Positions 23,580 to 33,095 of a stretch of DNA of 64,000 bases are shown here, one piece after another; within the stretch, counting starts at the first letter, position 1, and each line of letters starts with the position of its first letter. Location: NCBI GenBank assembly GCA_027924585.1, contig BSBM01000186.1:4216001-4280000 (forward strand). The letters are read 5' to 3'. Position numbers and translations under genes: made by a program. The notes below the pieces were generated by a model. It was not told where the DNA came from, ran no database searches, and saw nothing but the letters and a program-made list of their open reading frames with translations. Origin of the DNA: Larix kaempferi. Its lineage: Eukaryota > Streptophyta > Pinopsida > Pinales > Pinaceae.

Positions 23580-24014
23580 ATGGAGCCTCTTCCACTCTGC
23601 CATATCGGTTTCGCTGATGGTGCAAGCCGTTGGTCTCCCAATCTCGCCTCCGCAGCTTGGGTAATATACTCCCCTTCACACGAGTTAATTCACATTGATG
23701 GAGTATGTTTAGGTGCCGCCACCAATAATCAAGCTGAGTACGATGCCGTGACCGGTCTCCTGGCCGCTGCTCTCCAGATGAGCATACGTCACCTCAACGT
23801 TTTCTTGGACTCACAGCTCCTAGTTTCCCAGCTCAACAATGATTACCAGGTACGCGATCCCTGTCTGTTCAGAAAATTCCTGCGCACTAAACAAATGGTT
23901 AGACAATTTGAATCCATTACATTCACACATGTCCCAAGACACCTCAATAGTGTAGCAGATAATATGGCCAGTGTCCTCGACTGGCACACCAATCACATCA
24001 TGTCATATCCATAA
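23580..24014 (+). CDS. Separate archaeal-type RNase H ORF
   Basis: This intact 144-codon ORF starts 107 bp after the pol stop. All four catalytic acidic residues are visible: Asp13 (FADGAS), Glu53 (NQAEY), Asp77 (FLDSQL) and Asp127 (VADN). The C-terminal HVPRHLN element, typical of plant and archaeal type I RNases H, is also present. The enzyme would remove the RNA strand during reverse transcription. The pol-linked RNase H lacks its first Asp, so this ORF may do the work. Its place after integrase, as its own ORF, is notable. A homologue is at 63447-63905 (minus) in the right Tat-like copy. Confidence 0.88.
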   Translation: MEPLPLCHIGFADGASRWSPNLASAAWVIYSPSHELIHIDGVCLGAATNNQAEYDAVTGLLAAALQMSIRHLNVFLDSQLLVSQLNNDYQVRDPCLFRKFLRTKQMVRQFESITFTHVPRHLNSVADNMASVLDWHTNHIMSYP

Positions 24015-24017
24015 ACA

Positions 24018-24270
24018 AACATGCATCCAGGTGCAAAACATGTGCCTCCACGGGCATATACAAAAAACCAATATTGCATCCACGTGCATAACATGTGCCT
24101 CCACGGGCATAAAAACAAACAAACCAAAATGATGCATCCATGTGCATAGCATGTGCCTCCACGGGCATATATAAATCTACAAACACACTGCATCCACGTG
24201 CATAACATGTGCCTCCATGGGCATATACAAAAGACAAAGTGCATCCACGTGCATACACAACAAAATATCC
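24018..24270 (+). repeat. Minisatellite, GCATCCACGTGCATA units
   Basis: About five imperfect units of 55-65 bp contain the pair GCATCCACGTGCATAACATG and GTGCCTCCACGGGCATA. They fill the gap between the RNase H stop and the 3' end of the antisense gene. The long minus-strand frames here are products of the repeat. Confidence 0.8.
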
Positions 24271-24390
24271 AAAATATATATCCACATATATATACGAACC
24301 AAATAGTCCACATGTCATAAGTGCCCTCAGCACTCGATATACACAAAATACATCTGTCATACAAAAAATGCTTCCCCATATGCTCATGAG

Positions 24391-24404
24391 CATTTGGGGG
24401 CAAG
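24391..24404 (+). other. Internal polypurine-tract-like motif
   Basis: CATTTGGGGGCAAG strongly resembles the terminal purine tracts of this family (CATCAGGGGGCAATC at 29065-29079, CATTAGGGGGCATC on the minus strand at 48014-48027 and 59464-59477). It lies just before the 3' end of the antisense gene. Confidence 0.45.
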
Positions 24405-24415
24405 TACAATGACGT

Positions 24416-26368
24416 CTAAACATCAGGATCCTCCGGATCCTCAGGCTCCTCCTCCGGCTCCTCCTCCGACTCCACCTCCGCTGGACCAGCCGGGTCAGGA
24501 TGACCCCGAACTCGCCGCTCGGCTGGCCCTGCTGGGTCGTCCCTCAGACGTATCCTCCCCGGTGCCGGCTCTGCCGGAGCATCTCCTCCACCACCCCCGT
24601 GTCTCGCAGCAAGCACCGCTGCCCTCAACAACAGTGACTGCCACTCAGGCGGTGCACCGAGACATCCCTGCAAAATCTCCCGATCAAGGTCCCTCCAGCC
24701 ATCCTCCGGAAGTCTAGCTACGATCCGGGCTAAAGTCCGTCGAACACCATCTATAGCATCGTCCTGAGGGCCAACCCCTCACCCACGGGCTCCATATCCT
24801 CCACCACGAGGAGGACGTACAGGTACTGGGGGACGAGCAACCACCATCGCCCGCCCCTGCCGAGCCACATAATCAGGTGGTGGTACCGGACCAATATCTG
24901 CACAAAGCAAGTAGAACCATCAGATACTATACAACAGACATCATCATGATCAATCATAATACATATGGTATAAACATCACATAAGACACAAAAACATACC
25001 ATCTAAGCTCCAGGCCTGTCCTGGGGCACGTGGCATCTCTGGGTCTCCCCGGTAGTCCATACCAGTGTATGGATAGTCCTCGATCACCAGTGGCATCTGC
25101 TCCCACTGCTGGAAAAAATCCTCTGTAAAGAAGCCACGGATACCACCGCCAGCACGAGGCATCATCTGCCCCCACCTCATCATACGAGGCTCGCTAGGAA
25201 AACCAGCACGAACCGGTACGTGTGGCCGTAGGGTCGGCACCCGCTCAAAGAAAAAACAACATAAAAATGAGGCGTAACAGAACTCACCTCCCTCTCTCAC
25301 GGCCTTGTCCAGATCTCTCCGGACACCGGCCAAGAACATCTGAGCCCAAGCATAGTAAGTACCCCGTAGAACGGAGTCCACCAACACCGTCTGCCCCCCA
25401 GACATACGATGTGGTGCAGCAGCACCCAAAACCCTCAGAACACAGGCACCAACGGCCCGCATATCCCACTCACGTAGGAACTTCAAACTGATAGAGCTGT
25501 TTACCAAAACAGCGTCATCCCCACAAAAGGTCTGTAAGAGGTCCTCCATGTCCACGCCTGGAGGCAACCTCGGAGAGATATCGCCCACCTCACCCAAGCG
25601 AGGCAAACCCGTCAAAAAATATACATCAGTGAGAGTAATCTCCAACCTCTCACCACCAATAATAAAGGCACCCTCTACCGGCACCCACCACTGCACGAGC
25701 TTGTTCAGGAGTCTCCTCACTGAACGGATATAAGGTATCTGAGCGAACTTCAAGAGTCCGCTCATGGCTAGGGCCTGTCTCACCCCCCCATCATTCTCGA
25801 TCCTCGCCACAATCTCGGCATCAATATCTCTCTCCCGCCATACGGACTGAGCCCTCCGCAACATCCTGCCAAGAAAACACAGAAAATTTTAGCCCCAGCA
25901 TAAAAAAATTTAGAAAAAATCCCATCGCGGCTTTTTCACAAAAAGCCGCGATGACCATCGCGGATTTTCCACAAAAGCCGCGATGACCATCGCGGGTTCC
26001 ATGAAAAAACTCGCGATGAACATCGCGAGTTTCGTCCAGACAGTCGCGATGAACATCGCGACTGTCACCCATGAACACGCGATGAACATCGCGGGTTCCG
26101 ACCTCACAGTCGCGATGAACATCGCGACTGTGGGTCTAAAACCCGCGCGGTTCATCGCGGGTTCCGCCCCGAAACCCGCGCGGTTCCACGTTGGAGAGTC
26201 AACGTGGAGTTTCGCGGCCTTCGGGGGCCCACCGCCAAATAAAAAAGACATAATTGAGTAGGTTAAGGCGAATAGAGTTACCTGCAACTCGCTAAATCGA
26301 AAACCAACGGTGAAATCTCCCAGAAATCGAGAAAAAGCTCTGACTGCTCTATCAAACTCGCACGTGAC
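24416..26368 (-). CDS. Antisense plant-mobile-domain-like gene with two introns
   Basis: Predicted structure on the minus strand is exon 1 (about 26368-26282, non-coding), intron 1 (26281-25866), exon 2 (25865-25000), intron 2 (24999-24898) and exon 3 (24897-24416). Translation starts at 25864. Exon 2 is fully open (288 codons plus one base). It has the plant mobile domain pattern: a GLLKF...L..LV.WW segment, then LEITLTDVYFLTGLPR, as in MAIN-like proteins and transposon relatives. Intron 2 is GT-AG, phase 1. Exon 3 stays in frame to TAG 24416, with an acidic Glu/Pro/Asp-rich end, but has one TGA at 24781-24779 (CGA to TGA would explain it). The gene is convergent with pol. Function is unknown; related domains act in silencing and genome stability. 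Confidence 0.75.
24898..24999 (-). other. Intron 2 of the antisense gene (102 bp)
   Basis: The donor reads GATG|GTATGTTT and the acceptor TTTGTGCAG|ATATTGG on the minus strand. The phase-1 split codon GAT is restored on splicing. The right Tat-like copy has an intron of the same length and phase at 62892-62993. Confidence 0.8.
25866..26281 (-). other. Intron 1 of the antisense gene (5' UTR intron, 416 bp)
   Basis: The donor is GTTGCAG|GTAACT at 26281 and the acceptor TTCTTGGCAG at 25866, directly before GATG of the start codon. Older copies have the same acceptor position relative to ATG. The intron carries CpG-rich palindromic repeats. Confidence 0.65.
25922..26180. repeat. Palindromic CpG-rich tandem repeats in intron 1
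   Basis: Six spaced palindromes of the type TCGCGATGAACATCGCGA or CCGCGATGACCATCGCGG occur at roughly 40-bp intervals, then degenerate CCCGCGCGG copies. The arms are 8 bp with a 2-bp centre. The spacers differ between units. Confidence 0.85.
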
Positions 26369-26396
26369 AATGACAAGTCATATTGGGCCCCACGTC

Positions 26397-26406
26397 CTAT
26401 TTATAG
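26397..26406 (-). promoter_or_regulatory. TATA box of the antisense gene
   Basis: On the minus strand CTATAAATAG is a near-ideal plant TATA box, 115 bp upstream of the exon 1 donor. Transcription would start at about 26365-26370. The core is nearly palindromic, so orientation is inferred from the gene next to it. Confidence 0.6.
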
Positions 26407-26567
26407 AAATTCCACAAATTTCAAACAACCATTGCGGTGTCATACGAAGTCCATTTCTCAAACCGTTGGCACCGTTGGGATCAGCACAGCGAGAACTTCA
26501 TAAAGGTTCCTCCCGTTTCCCGTTTTTCCCGGGGTCCATTTTTGACCATTTCTTAGCCCCTCTCGTG

Positions 26568-27420
26568 GCCTCGGTTTGCGTGCCACATCGGCCGTTCTTC
26601 GTTTTCGAAGTACCTTATATGGCCGGATTCAGTTTTCCGCGCTCGTGATGATGCTAGAGATCATTTCTCGCTCTCACCTTTAGATTTTCCGGGCATTTTT
26701 TCCACGCCCCCTCGTCGCCTCGGTTTGCGTGCCACATCGGCCGTTCTCCGTTTTCGATGTGTCTTATATCGCCGGATTCAATTTTTCGCGCCCTTGATGA
26801 TGCTAGAGATCATTTCTCGCTCTCACCTTTAGATTTTCCGAGCATTTTTTCCACGCCCCCTCGTCGCCTCGGTTTGCGTGCCACATCGGCCGTTCTCCGT
26901 TTTCGATGTGTCTTATATCGCCGGATTCAGTTTTCCGCGCCCTTGATGATGCTAGAGATCATTTCTCGCTCTCACCTTTAGATTTTCCGGGCATTTTTTC
27001 CACGCCCCCTCGTCGCCTCGGTTTGCGTGCCACATCGGCCGTTCTCCGTTTTCGATGTGTCTTATATCGCCGGATTCAGTTTTCCGCGCCCTTGATGATG
27101 CTAGAGATCATTTCTCGCTCTCACCTTTAGATTTTCCGGGCATTTTTTCCACGCCCCCTCGTCGCCTCGGTTTGCGTGCCACATCGGCTGTTCTCCGTTT
27201 TCGATGTGTCTTATATCGCCGGATTCAGTTTTCCGCGCCCTTGATGATGCTAGAGATCATTTCTCGCTCTCACCTCTAGAATTTCCGGGCATCTTTTCCA
27301 CGCCCCCTCGTCACCTCGGTTTGCGTGCCACATCGGCCGTTCTTCGTTTTCAACAATCCTTATGTCACCGGATCCAGTTTTCCGCACAGATGACGATGCT
27401 TGAGACCTTTTCTCGCCCTC
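26568..27420. repeat. 149-bp tandem repeat array
   Basis: About five and a half units of 149 bp, each with CCTCGGTTTGCGTGCCACAT and CTTATATCGCCGGATTCAG, are almost identical in the middle and diverge at both ends. The array lies upstream of the antisense TATA box and before the 3' LTR. Short frames of 74 codons recur every 149 bp but are repeat artefacts. Confidence 0.92.
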
Positions 27421-27452
27421 GTCATTCCTTTGTTGTTCGGTATAATTTTATC

Positions 27453-27738
27453 CCTTTTTCGGGCCGAGCAACCCCTTTTACGAAAAAGGCACTTAGGGAG
27501 TTTCTGTTAAGCTCTTTTCTGACTCCTAAAACAATGAAAAGATCGCCGAGCAATCTTGCTTCCTTTCATGCTCGATAAACGTATCTGAAAGGGCGTCTAC
27601 CTGGTATAAGTTTACCCCTTTTCCGGACCTCGTAGACTAATTACGAAAAAGGTATACTCTAGTCACATCGGCTAGAAGAGTTCTCCATCCGCATCAGTTT
27701 ATGCTTTTTCGGGCCTTGGAGACTAAACTACGAAAAAG
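27453..27738. repeat. Three hairpins with CCTTTTTCG / CGAAAAAGG arms
   Basis: Inverted repeats lie at 27453-27461/27481-27489 (9 bp perfect), 27617-27625/27644-27652 (one mismatch) and 27704-27711/27731-27738 (8 bp perfect). Loops are about 19-21 nt, and two of them contain a GTAGACTAA or GAGACTAAA core. Equivalent hairpins occur in both older Tat-like copies. Confidence 0.8.
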
Positions 27739-27739
27739 A

Positions 27740-29063
27740 ACACCGACAGAGTCCACTTACCGTTTTCAGACTCTCTAAACATGAAAGCAACCATGAGCAT
27801 CAGCCGTCCTGGGCTCACAAAATCCACAGGACCGTACCATTTCAGAGCACACTGTTATCCCTTCTTGGAGCTCATTAAAACTACGAAGAAGGAATCAATG
27901 GTGCCTCTTGGCTACTCGCATATCAGCTTCCCCATTTTTTGGTCGCCTTTGTTCAGAGTATTCTGCAGTATGTCACCCTGAAACTCCCTCGACAGCTACC
28001 ATCAGCTTGTCCTCCCCCCCCAGAGTCAATATATACCATTCAGTCAAAGATGATCCCTGCACCTACAAGTCAGTTCCCTACACTGCCAGGTCAACCATGT
28101 CATCATGCTCTGAACAAAGGAAGTTTGAGTCTACCCATTTTTTGACCCAGTTATTTCCCATCCCCACAAGTATGTCAGTCCTACCAGCAGTACTACATCA
28201 CTTCCGTTTACACCTCGCGCTCCTAGCAAGGAAACATCATTGCCTTGTTAGTTGCTGGTCTCCCTCTGTCGACGACAACCACATTTATTCCAGAGGATAG
28301 ACCTAGAGGCCCCTGTGTCTTGGACTCATTACCATTTATGATGAGTGCCTACGAATCATTTCGAGAGGAATCCTCAGTGCCTCTCCCAATGGTTGTTTCT
28401 CACATGCTCGACTTCAACACCTTGATCGCATCGTTGAGACTCGCACAGGGTATTGGTCCGTTCAGTTATTAGTCGAAGACCCCGGATACCTCCTGACTCC
28501 TCCACATTTGAGAGTCTTCCTATGGATAATATCAGTTACACTTTTCCTATAGTTATCCGGGCTGCGCATGGCGACAATATTCAGATTCACACCTGTTTCA
28601 TACTCCCTTGAGTATACAGTTACATTTATTCCCAGATTTGACTCATAGTCTTTGAGTCCCTACAGATGTTGGACACCTTCAGTTTCAGCAGTTCCACAGT
28701 TGATCCAGTGTATCAGTTATTGAGATCATTCTTATTGAGATCATTCATGATCATGAGTATATCCCACCATCATGTCCCCTCTGGACCATTATGATGTACC
28801 AGTATATTTCTTCACGTATTAGATCCCCCTTCTTGGGACTAATTGTTTTGTATATGCCTTGATACGAGCATGGGAATGCCCGCCTCGTCCTTTATCAGAG
28901 ATTATACCTCATTCATATTGAGGCCATGTAATATTTTTTGTTTTTGCAGCTTCCAAGGGCCGTGGCTCCAGCCTCCAAACGGTCTCTTCTCTCCCCTAAA
29001 ACCCAGAAAAAGGACAAAAGAACTATGATGTCTATCGGCCATACGATGAGCTCCTGCCCTCAC
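27740..29063 (+). other. 3' untranslated region of the inner Tat-like element
   Basis: This CT-rich sequence has no supported gene. Short frames at 27908-28300 and 28245-28472 have no motif. It joins the repeat block to the terminal purine tract. Confidence 0.55.
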
Positions 29064-29079
29064 ACATCAGGGGGCAATC
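29064..29079 (+). other. Polypurine tract of the inner Tat-like element
   Basis: ACATCAGGGGGCAATC lies directly before the 3' LTR. Confidence 0.7.
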
Positions 29080-29803
29080 TGTTAACACCTAAAAAGTGCT
29101 CACTAGCTCATTCCCTTACTCACATGACCCATTTGTCCACTTTTCCACCATCTGAGCCTCTGAAACCAACAAAAGGTCACCAAAAGACCTTGGTACACCC
29201 CTTTTTCCATTAAAAAAGATTATTTTTCCAAGAAAATCATAAAAAACCCTCAAAAAGGGTCCAAATTCCCAAAAATATTAAAAAGGGAATTAAAATATTA
29301 TTTTTATTCAAAAAAGGAAAAAGGAGGGAAAATTACCTAAACCATGTTGGTCAATACCATTGGTTTCCACAAAACCACAAATGGTATTCCTCACCACCAA
29401 AACCTATAAAAAGGTGGTAGGGGCTCCTCATTTCACATCCTTCCATTATCTCATCCTTATGCTGCTGAAATCTCCCATGAGCACTTTTAGCCATTGAAGC
29501 AACCTTGGAGAAAGAGACCTATTGGAGTTTGGAGCTACTCATCTTGGGAGTTGTTCAACATCAACCTTCACCATTGGAGGTAATATCGCAAGCACTTGCT
29601 TGCCCCCCACTTTTCAATACAAAATTTATTTCTTATGTTTCTTGTTCTTGATTTTGAAATATTTACATTATTTGCTTAGATTCTTGTTTAGATCCATGAA
29701 AAGTATTGTTTATTTAGTTTATTGTTTTTATTTCTATTGAAACTGCTACTACTAGTTAGTAGGTGCCCATAGCACTAAGCTTGGTTGCAAAACCGAGCCA
29801 ACA
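29080..29803 (+). repeat. 3' LTR of the inner Tat-like element
   Basis: 724 bp, TGTTAACACC to CCAACA, with a single difference seen from the 5' LTR. CATGG follows at 29804-29808. Confidence 0.95.
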
Positions 29804-29808
29804 CATGG

Positions 29809-31970
29809 AGATGATGGTAAGAGAAAAGTTTCATTACAAGATATAGATGTTGGAGATGTTCATCCTAGGTTTTACTATAGATGAGGATATCATCAAAAAA
29901 TACTAGAATGAATTTCCGCAAGTAGGGCCAGAATATTTCATTCATCAAGGCTTGGAATGTGGAAGGAGCATTAGTGAGGCCAAAGGGCATGACCAAAAAC
30001 TCATAGCAGCCATCATGTGTGTGGAAAGCTGTTTTAGGGATATCATCCTCATGAACCCAAATTTGATGATACCCAGAACGAAGATCCAACTTGGAGAAAA
30101 ATTGAGCACCATGAATCTCTTCAAGAAGCTCATCAACAACAGGAATTGGAAACTTATCCTCGATAGTGAGGTGATTAAGTGCTTGGAAGTCAATGCAAAG
30201 GTGCCATGACCCATCTTTTTTGTGGACAAGAAGAACTGGTGAAGAAAAGGAACTAGTGCTTGGGCGAATAATACCTTGCTTCAGTAAGTCCCTAACAAGC
30301 ATTTCAATCTCTTTTTTTTGGTGAAATGGGTAGTGATAAGGCTTGATGTTGGGAGGAATGCTTCCAGGAATGAGCTGAATACAACAGTCCGCTGGCCTTG
30401 AAGGTGGTAATCCCACTAGTTTAGCAAAGACACCGGTATATCAATCCAGAATTTGTTGTAGATCCAAAGGAGTAGTGAAGACCGTTGATGGTTGCATCTG
30501 AATGGAATGGATCTAAGAGATGACACCATGTGAATTCTTCTTAAGTATTTTTTCCATGCGATGTGAGATGATGATGCTGAGGGACCCTGGTTGTAAGGCT
30601 ATCAATGTGTGTTTTTTTCCATTGGGGGAAAACTGCATCCAAAGTTTTACAAAATCCCATAAGATGGGGCCAAGTGTGTGTAGCCATTGAGCACCCAAAA
30701 CCACATCACATCCACCTAAGGTCAAGGAAAACATGACAGAGCACAGGTTATAATATCCCATAGAGATATGCACATTACGACACTTCCCTTTGTGAGGTAA
30801 GGTGCCCCCATTAGCAACCATGACTTCAAAGTTGGAGCAAGGATGGATAACAAAATCAGCCTGTTTGGCGATCCGAGGGTCAATGAAATTATGAGTGCTA
30901 CCAGAATCAATAAGTATTGTAACAGCAAGCTTCTTGAAGTAACCCCTGACCCGCATGGTTTGTGGGGTGGTGATTCCAACTAAAGCATGGAGAGATATCT
31001 CTGACTGGTCATCCTGAGACATAGCGTCAATAGGCGGCTCCAGAATGTCGACCTAAGCGTCCATTGTATCTGAAGCTTCTTCAACAATTTTAGAGGTAGG
31101 CGGAGAATCCATATCCAAGAAATAGAGCTTTTGCTGAACACATCTATGTCCCCGAGTGAATTTCTCATCACAATTATAAAAAATCCTTTTTTCTCTGCGT
31201 GCCTGAATCTCAGTTTCAGACAAATGCTTGATAGGAGTTGGTCAAGGAGCTTGTGGAATGGAAGGTCATTTAGAACCCATATTTCGGAAGGGAACAAAAG
31301 TGGGTTTTGAGCACTGTTGGGCTACAATCTTGTCTTCTTCCAACTTAGCCAACCCCAGGGCTTCCATCATTGTGTTGAAACAGAACATTTTGACCCTAGA
31401 GCGGATTGCATCCTTTAGACCACTGATAAAACAACTCCGGTAGAAGTCATCAGGCAATCCTTCAGTGTGGTTGGCTAGTTTCTCAAATTCGGTTTGGTAC
31501 TCTCTCACAGTTCCAATTTGGAAAAGTTTAGTGAGGGCTCTTGTGAAGTCATCAAAGGAACTGGGACCAAATCATTGCGAAATGAGCTGGCAAAAATCTG
31601 TCCATTTTGGCTCTTCATGAGCCTTGATGTACCAACGGTACCATTGAAGAGATTCATGTTCCAGATGAAAGGATGCAAGTGGAACTTTTTTGACATCAAA
31701 AGTATTATGCAGACTGAAATACTGTTTTGCACGATAGATCCATCCAATTAGATCAGTAACATTGAAGCGACGAAAATCAAGCTTCGGACCACAGAAATTG
31801 TTGGAAGAAGAGAACCCATTGTCTGATGAAGACTCGGACTGTCATTTGTTGTTCATGGTTGAATGCTCAAGATGGAAGCTGAGAAATTTTTCATCAAGAT
31901 CTTGGCGTTTGGCTTGGATGGCTGCAAGTGCTTCTTCCATGGTTTTTGCTCCTGCATGGGTGACAACCAT
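29809..31970 (-). pseudogene. Gypsy gag, protease and RT, 5' part of the chromodomain element
   Basis: Reading leftwards, gag starts at ATG 31970 and has a retrotransposon-gag domain (about 31750-31270). A zinc-knuckle relic follows (CDEKFTRGHRC near 31175, first Cys changed to Tyr). Retropepsin shows LIDSGSTHNFID near 30880-30915. RT shows [16 protein letters not shown] (near 30230), [14 protein letters not shown] and the catalytic FFDDIL (near 29890). Stops at about 31849, 31575, 31263, 31054 and 30511 break the frame. After IYSKT it meets a stop and then the CATGG duplication. When the guest element and one duplication copy are left out, the frame runs on into 20458. Confidence 0.9.
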
Positions 31971-33081
31971 AACCAGGAGTTTGTTCTTTTTTTTGTTGAG
32001 TGGGTAGAAAAACAAAAACAGAAACTGTTTCAGTAAAGGAAAATATGGATTTGGGAAAAAATCTGAAGGGTAATTGGGGTTTGACTAGGTTTTGGACACT
32101 GTCAAATGGACAGGGAAGAAAAAGAGGAGGATTTCATAAGAGGGGTGAAAGAATGGGAAAATTTGGCAGAGAGGGACAAAGAAGCAGAATTAGGAAAGGA
32201 ACTTTGTGGTAAAATTTGAAGGTGATTGGGTAAAATCCGAGGAAGTTATGGCAAACCCTAAAAATAGACAAATGTGGGATTTCAAGATTTGGGAAGTGGA
32301 ATTTGGGATAGGCTCCTCAGAAATGAAATATGTAGAATGGGATTACAGGGGTTCCAGGGAAGTTTCAAGGGAAATGGAGTGAAAACAAGGGACATATGGA
32401 GAAAAAATGTTTGTTTTTGTTTTTTCTTCAGAATGGAGTTGCTACAGCGCGGAAGGGATCTGAAACAGATAGATCTGCAATGGCGCGAAAGGGATCTGAA
32501 ACAAATAGATCTGCAATGACATGGAAGTGATCAAAAACAGAGGGAGCTAAAATGACGTCGAATGGATCGAAAATGTCTAGATGTGAAATATATATGAAAC
32601 AGCTGGATCTGGAACGGCTTTTAGAATGGATCTGAAATGGCTGGATATGAAATGGTGCGGCAATGATCGAAAATAGTTCAGCTGAAAATAGATATGGACC
32701 CCAGGTATGTGCGGCTTCCTAACAGCTTAGGGGTTTCACTCGACCACCAATGTTGTCTGATGGCTTGCGTATTGGGGCAGTACCCCTCACTCCACAGCTC
32801 AGGTAAAACTGATAACTGCTTTTCCACAAATGATAGCTCTTGGTTTACCTCACGGGTGGGAACTAGTAAATCAGGTAGGGGTCATTGCCATTTTCGCTTG
32901 CAGGTTCTCTCAATGGGCCAGCTACTTTGGGGTTCATATGGTACTCCTCACAATGATTTTTACGGATTATGCGAAAGTACTTCCCACAGTTAAGCGAATA
33001 GGGATTATTCCCAGATCCAAACTTGCAACATATGCAGAGAAAAAAATTGGCAGAAATTCCACCCAACAAGCCCAAGAAAGT
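31971..33081 (-). other. 5' leader of the chromodomain gypsy element
   Basis: No coding frame is supported between the primer site and the gag start. At 32450-32540 there is a short imperfect repeat of GGGATCTGAAACAGATAGAT units. Confidence 0.55.
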
Positions 33082-33093
33082 GCTCTGATACCA
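33082..33093 (-). other. tRNA-iMet primer-binding site
   Basis: On the minus strand TGGTATCAGAGC lies two bases from the 5' LTR. It is the common plant primer site for initiator tRNA-Met. Confidence 0.9.
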
Positions 33094-33095
33094 GA

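Larger units (their letters stand above)
20464..29803 (+). mobile_element. Young Tat-like Ty3/gypsy element nested in the chromodomain element
   Basis: The 724-bp LTRs differ by one base that I could find (A at 20529, C at 29145), and the target duplication is perfect, so insertion was recent. Inside are a pol ORF without gag, protease or the N-terminal half of RT, a separate archaeal-type RNase H ORF, and a minisatellite. An antisense intron-bearing gene, 149-bp tandem repeats, conserved hairpins and a terminal purine tract follow. A second RNase H and extra antisense ORFs before the 3' LTR are known from the Tat lineage. The element is GC- and CpG-richer than all its neighbours. Confidence 0.93.

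Noticed and set aside
23993-24423. Two overlapping minus-strand ORFs of about 140 codons
   Set aside because: They are read through a minisatellite and consist of repeated ARGGTCYA- and PVEAHAMH-like units.
24394-24717. Proline-rich plus-strand ORF
   Set aside because: It is the complement of the acidic Glu/Pro-rich exon 3 of the antisense gene and overlaps it completely.
25922-26180. CRISPR-like array (palindromic repeats with differing spacers)
   Set aside because: Units are irregular, the context is a plant retrotransposon intron, and no Cas gene is present.
26757-27578. Four near-identical 74-codon or longer ORFs
   Set aside because: They repeat every 149 bp with the tandem array and have no codon or domain signal.
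33082-33093. tRNA gene
   Set aside because: The tRNA-like bases are only the 12-base primer-binding site; no cloverleaf surrounds this or the other primer sites.
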